Of a stretch of 36,012 bases of DNA, positions 32,918 to 36,012 are shown piece after piece (the first letter of the stretch is position 1; every line of letters begins with the position of its first letter). The notes under the pieces were generated by a model that saw only the letters and a program-made list of their open reading frames with translations, ran no database searches and was not told where the DNA came from. A program made the position numbers and the translations under genes. Location: the NCBI GenBank assembly GCA_029006935.1, contig JAQXGX010000034.1, forward strand, positions 1-36,012, in the 5' to 3' direction. Source of the DNA: Eggerthellales bacterium. Its GTDB lineage: Bacteria; Actinomycetota; Coriobacteriia; Coriobacteriales; Eggerthellaceae.

Positions 32918-33766
32918 ATGAACAGCGACCAGACCATTGCCTTCCTGGGCCCCGAGGGCACCTACTGCAACGAAGCCGCGCAGCGCTTTGCGGAGCGCAT
33001 GAAGCTGGACGATCCCGCCTTCCTTCCCTGCTCCACCTTCGACGAGATCTTCGAGGTGGTGGACCGCGGCAAGGTGGCCTACGGCGTGGTGGCCACGGAA
33101 AACTCCCTGGAAGGCGCCGTCACCTCCACCCTGGACAACTTCGCCTTCCAGAGCATGTGCACCATCCTGGGCGAAGAGGTGGTAGACGTGCACCACTGCC
33201 TGCTGCTCCATCCTGACGCCGATCTGGCCGACGTGACCACGGTGGCATCCCATGCCCAGGGCCTGGCCCAGTGCCGTCGCTTCCTGAACGAGAAGCTTCC
33301 CGGCCGGGAGACCATCACCACCAGCTCCACCGCTGCCAGCGCCCGCATGTGTGTGCAGGACAAGCACGTGGCGGGCATCGCCAACGCCCTGGCGGCAAGG
33401 CTCCACGGAGCCAAGATCGTGGAGCCGGACGTGCAGGACCGCTTCGGCAACCAGACCAAGTTCGCCCTAATCGGGCGCCCGGGCTGTCCCCCGGTGTTCA
33501 CCGGGAACCGCTACAAGACCTCCCTTGCCCTGTTCCTGCAGGCAGACCGGGTAGGAGCCCTGCTCATGATCTTGGAGGAGTTCGCCTACGCCAACGTCAA
33601 CCTGACCATGCTGCAGTCCCGCCCCACCAAGCAGGGGCTGGGAGACTACATGTTCCTGGTGGACATCGAAGGCCACGTGAACGAGCCCGCCCTTCAGACG
33701 GCGCTGAACTGCCTGCGGCTCAAGCTGCGGGAAGTGAAGGTCCTGGGCTGCTACCCCGTGGACTAG
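32918..33766 (+). CDS. pheA: Prephenate dehydratase, 282 aa
   Basis: The catalytic domain begins IAFLGPEGTYCNEAA and has the family motifs VVATENSLEGAVTSTLD and FGNQTKFALIG (TRF-type motif, here TKF). A C-terminal ACT domain follows, with NLTMLQSRPTKQGLGDYMFLVDIEGH where the Phe-binding ESRP is QSRP. The enzyme makes phenylpyruvate for phenylalanine synthesis and is usually inhibited by phenylalanine through the ACT domain. There is no fused chorismate mutase. GAAAGGA lies upstream of the ATG. Confidence 0.95.
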   Translation: MNSDQTIAFLGPEGTYCNEAAQRFAERMKLDDPAFLPCSTFDEIFEVVDRGKVAYGVVATENSLEGAVTSTLDNFAFQSMCTILGEEVVDVHHCLLLHPDADLADVTTVASHAQGLAQCRRFLNEKLPGRETITTSSTAASARMCVQDKHVAGIANALAARLHGAKIVEPDVQDRFGNQTKFALIGRPGCPPVFTGNRYKTSLALFLQADRVGALLMILEEFAYANVNLTMLQSRPTKQGLGDYMFLVDIEGHVNEPALQTALNCLRLKLREVKVLGCYPVD

Positions 33767-33777
33767 ATCCTGGGGCC

Positions 33778-33793
33778 TGCGGCTCCCGCCGCA
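33778..33793. terminator. Short hairpin between convergent pheA and the mutY-like gene
   Basis: TGCGGC and GCCGCA pair around TCCC. There is no T-run on either side, so it is at best a weak or Rho-assisted terminator serving both genes. Confidence 0.3.
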
Positions 33794-33806
33794 ATCCGCT
33801 TGCAAC

Positions 33807-34694
33807 CTACCGGGGAATCAGGCGGTCGCCTTCACGGGCGAAGAAGCCTTCCCCTTCCATCTGGGAAACCAGGTCGCAGAACAGGTCCTTCGGGACCTGT
33901 TCCCGCTTTCGGGCCGCCTCGAAGGCGTTCAGCAGCGCGTGAGCCCGCTCCAGGGAAATCCCCGGTTCGTCCAGCACGATGCGCAGCAGCTCGGAGCGCT
34001 TCTGCCTGCGGGACCCCTCGAAGGTGCTCTGACGGGAGTAGCTGGAGCTGCGCCGATTGGCATTGCCCACCGTAGCCTTCAGATGGGCGCCGAAGTCCAG
34101 CAGCGCGTAGTACCATTCCCGGGGCCGGTCCTTGGGACAGGTCAGGGCCACCAGGGGCTCCAGGACCTTGTCTGACACCTTTTCGCAATCAGGGAAGAGC
34201 ACGTGCAGGAACACGGTGCGCACGTTTGTCTCCACGTAGGCCCCGGGCTGTTGAAGGGCAAAGGCCATGACCCCGGCGGCGGTGGCCGGACCTACGCCCG
34301 GCAGGTCCAGCAGCTCCTGGTAGGTATGGGGCAGGGCACCCCCATGCTGGGCGGAGCACAGGTCGCAGGCCCTCTTCAGCGCAAGGGCGCGGCGGTTGTA
34401 CCCCAGCCCCTGCCACGCCTCCAGCACGTCCGCGGTGCTCGCAGCCGCCAGGGCATCTACCGTGGGGAACTGCGCCATGAACCGCGGCCAGTATCTCAGC
34501 ACCCGCTTCACCTGGGTCTGCTGGAGCATGATCTCGGAGACCATGACGGCATAAGGGTCGTCCACGTAGCGCCAGGGCAGGTCCCTTCCATGGGCACGGC
34601 CCTGCTCCCAGACCAGCTGGGCGAACTCCTTGGGATCCGGGGACCCTTCGGGCACCACGCCTTCAGGCCAGCGCTTGGGCAGCTGCCAGGCCAT
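33807..34694 (-). CDS. MutY-like adenine DNA glycosylase lacking the iron-sulfur cluster, 295 aa
   Basis: The helix-hairpin-helix glycosylase fold is clear: SEIMLQQTQVKRVLRYWPRF (catalytic Glu54) and LPGVGPATAAGVMAF. In MutY the catalytic Asp lies in DGNV; here the segment is YVETNVRTVF, with Glu155 in that place. The 4Fe-4S cysteines expected after about residue 205 are absent and replaced by NANRRSSSYSRQSTFEG. The C-terminal NUDIX-like 8-oxoG-recognition domain is also absent; the last 60 residues are helical. MutY homologues without the cluster are known, so it may still be a glycosylase, but specificity is uncertain. It starts 5 bases after the upstream gene. Confidence 0.85.
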   Translation of the reverse strand: MAWQLPKRWPEGVVPEGSPDPKEFAQLVWEQGRAHGRDLPWRYVDDPYAVMVSEIMLQQTQVKRVLRYWPRFMAQFPTVDALAAASTADVLEAWQGLGYNRRALALKRACDLCSAQHGGALPHTYQELLDLPGVGPATAAGVMAFALQQPGAYVETNVRTVFLHVLFPDCEKVSDKVLEPLVALTCPKDRPREWYYALLDFGAHLKATVGNANRRSSSYSRQSTFEGSRRQKRSELLRIVLDEPGISLERAHALLNAFEAARKREQVPKDLFCDLVSQMEGEGFFAREGDRLIPR

Positions 34695-34699
34695 GGTGG

Positions 34700-36012
34700 C
34701 TACGCCAGGCCCAGCAGGTCGTCCACAGTGCCGTCCAGGGCACCCCGCAGGTCATTCACCACCAGCTCCTCCAAGGCCTGGTACTCCTTGGACTCCAGGG
34801 GGAAGAAGGCGCTCAGCTTGGCGTACAGGCTCTGGGCGGTGACCGGAAGGTAGGTGCGCAGGGCAAGGCTTTCGCGATAGGCCTCCTCTATGGCCTCCCG
34901 GGTTGCAAGGAAGATGTCCTCGCGGGAAAGGCCCGCGGAAAGCTCCACCAGACGGTCCACGGGAATGCCCCGCACCGAAGGATGGTCCTCCATGATGATG
35001 TTCCAGATGTCGGCCCGCTCTTCCTCCGTGGGGTTTTCTATATCCACCACGGTGAAGGGCGTGATGAGCTCGCAGAAGTAGGGGTCGATCTGCCCCAGGG
35101 AGCACGAGGTCGCCAGCACGTAAACGTCGGGGTCCTCCACCGCAGAGCGGATCAGGGCCACGGCATCCCGGGCTCCTCGGGTCATCTGGGACGCCACCAG
35201 GGCGGCGATGCCGTCCTCAGGGGCTTGGTCCACGTTGGGCACCGCCCACAGGTCAAGGTCTTCCACCACCAGCACCGCCGGCGCCTCGAAGGCGGTATGG
35301 GCGTTGTTCATGCGAGGGCGCCGTCCGGCCCGGGTCATGATGCACAGGGTCTGGGTGCCCTGGGGGCCGTCCTCCATGCGCATGCGCAGGGAGGGAAGGT
35401 TGATCTGGCCCACCAGCGCCTCGATGAACCGCAGCGCATCCTCGCGTACCGGCGCGCGGAACAGCAGCGCATCGGCAGGAGGCGCCTGGTCCAGGCCGTG
35501 GCGCTGGTTCAGGAGCTCCACCAGCTGGTCGAACTCGGGGTCGTTGCCCAGGCCCAGCCCCAGGGACTCCACCAGGGCAACGGCCTTCTGGTAGCCGTGG
35601 AGGTCCTTCAGGGTGAAGTCGTTGGCGGCCTTGGCCTTCTTCTTGGTCTGGCGCTTCACCTGCGCGGAAGCCGGTGCGGCAGATGCCTGGATCGGCGAAG
35701 GGGCGGTCATGGTAGCCGCGTTGGTGGGCGTTGCGGGCAGCGCGGGCTTGCCGGGGAACGTCAGCATCCGCTCTTGCTCGTCACGGGCCTGGGAGCCTTC
35801 CTCCGCCGCAGCGTCCATCATGTTGCTCATGGCAGCCAGGATGTCATCGATGACAAAGGACTGGTTAGGCGAAACCTCGGGTGCCGGGGGCTCCTCCGCC
35901 CCGGGGAAGCGGAATCCTACCCCGGGCAGGGCGCCGTCAGCCTGGGATGCGGCGATGGCCTGGTCGATGGCACGGCGCGCCTCCTCCATCTGGGGGTCCA
36001 GCACCTCGTCCG
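34700..36012 (-). CDS. AAA-type ATPase-like protein with degenerate Walker A (partial, runs off the right edge)
   Basis: The frame is open to the window edge, so the true start lies beyond 36012. Visible parts: an acidic, Ala/Pro-rich N-terminal region (to about 120), then an AAA-like core. Where Walker A should be it reads LLFRAPVREDALRFIEALVG, with no GxxxxGK[ST]. A Walker-B-like AVLVVEDLDLWAVPN follows, and then a lid region with LVELSAGLSREDIFLATREAIEEAY, as in AAA proteins. It probably cannot bind ATP in the usual way, or acts as a regulatory subunit. It is co-transcribed with the mutY-like gene. Function unknown. Confidence 0.7.
   Translation of the reverse strand, partial: DEVLDPQMEEARRAIDQAIAASQADGALPGVGFRFPGAEEPPAPEVSPNQSFVIDDILAAMSNMMDAAAEEGSQARDEQERMLTFPGKPALPATPTNAATMTAPSPIQASAAPASAQVKRQTKKKAKAANDFTLKDLHGYQKAVALVESLGLGLGNDPEFDQLVELLNQRHGLDQAPPADALLFRAPVREDALRFIEALVGQINLPSLRMRMEDGPQGTQTLCIMTRAGRRPRMNNAHTAFEAPAVLVVEDLDLWAVPNVDQAPEDGIAALVASQMTRGARDAVALIRSAVEDPDVYVLATSCSLGQIDPYFCELITPFTVVDIENPTEEERADIWNIIMEDHPSVRGIPVDRLVELSAGLSREDIFLATREAIEEAYRESLALRTYLPVTAQSLYAKLSAFFPLESKEYQALEELVVNDLRGALDGTVDDLLGLA

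Overview
The window reads as chromosomal DNA from an anaerobic, high-GC, Gram-positive actinobacterium, most likely a Coriobacteriia/Eggerthellales-type gut or oral anaerobe. The reasons are the GC-rich codon use, a CarD-family regulator, lipobox-anchored periplasmic-type redox enzymes where a Gram-negative would use soluble ones, and a c-type cytochrome respiratory gene set. The taxonomic call is inference from gene content; no rRNA or tRNA gene is present to confirm it.

Layout. (1) 1-1.2 kb, minus strand: a G3E-type P-loop GTPase with its own strong promoter. (2) 1.5-14.6 kb, minus strand: one long respiratory cluster. In transcription order it holds a five-haem NapC/NrfH-like quinol dehydrogenase, cytochrome c maturation genes ccmE-ccmF-ccmA-ccmB-ccmC-(ccmD-like), then napG-like, napA, a dihaem lipoprotein (NapB-like), napD, napH, and a cytosolic GAF-histidine kinase with a NarL-type response regulator. 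(3) 14.8-18.2 kb, minus strand: galU and metK, separated by about 1 kb of repeat-rich non-coding DNA; metK has a long structured leader. (4) 18.2-22.6 kb, plus strand: an ATP-grasp protein, a DUF1461-type membrane protein, gltX and a hotdog thioesterase. (5) 22.5-27.8 kb: mfd (minus), then nth and a CarD-family gene (plus). (6) 27.8-32.7 kb, minus strand: a group-1-like uptake [NiFe]-hydrogenase operon (small subunit, large subunit, cytochrome b, a small unknown membrane protein, maturation protease). (7) 32.9-36.0 kb: pheA (plus), then a cluster-less MutY-like glycosylase and a degenerate AAA-type protein (minus) that runs off the right edge.

How it fits together. The hydrogenase would feed electrons from H2 through its cytochrome b to menaquinone. 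The five-haem NapC/NrfH-like protein and/or NapGH would take electrons from quinol and pass them through the dihaem lipoprotein to the molybdenum enzyme NapA, reducing nitrate at the outer face of the membrane. The embedded ccm genes supply haem to the two cytochromes, and the two-component pair at the end of the cluster probably controls it. No NrfA nitrite reductase is in the window.

Most notable points: haem-binding motifs with non-standard CX3CH and CX4CH spacing next to a CcmE that uses Cys instead of His; a kinase that carries its own GAF sensor domain at the end of the nitrate operon; a metK leader with mutually exclusive hairpins and no recognisable SAM riboswitch consensus; a three-copy 20-base intergenic repeat; and a MutY homologue lacking the iron-sulfur cluster and the usual catalytic Asp.
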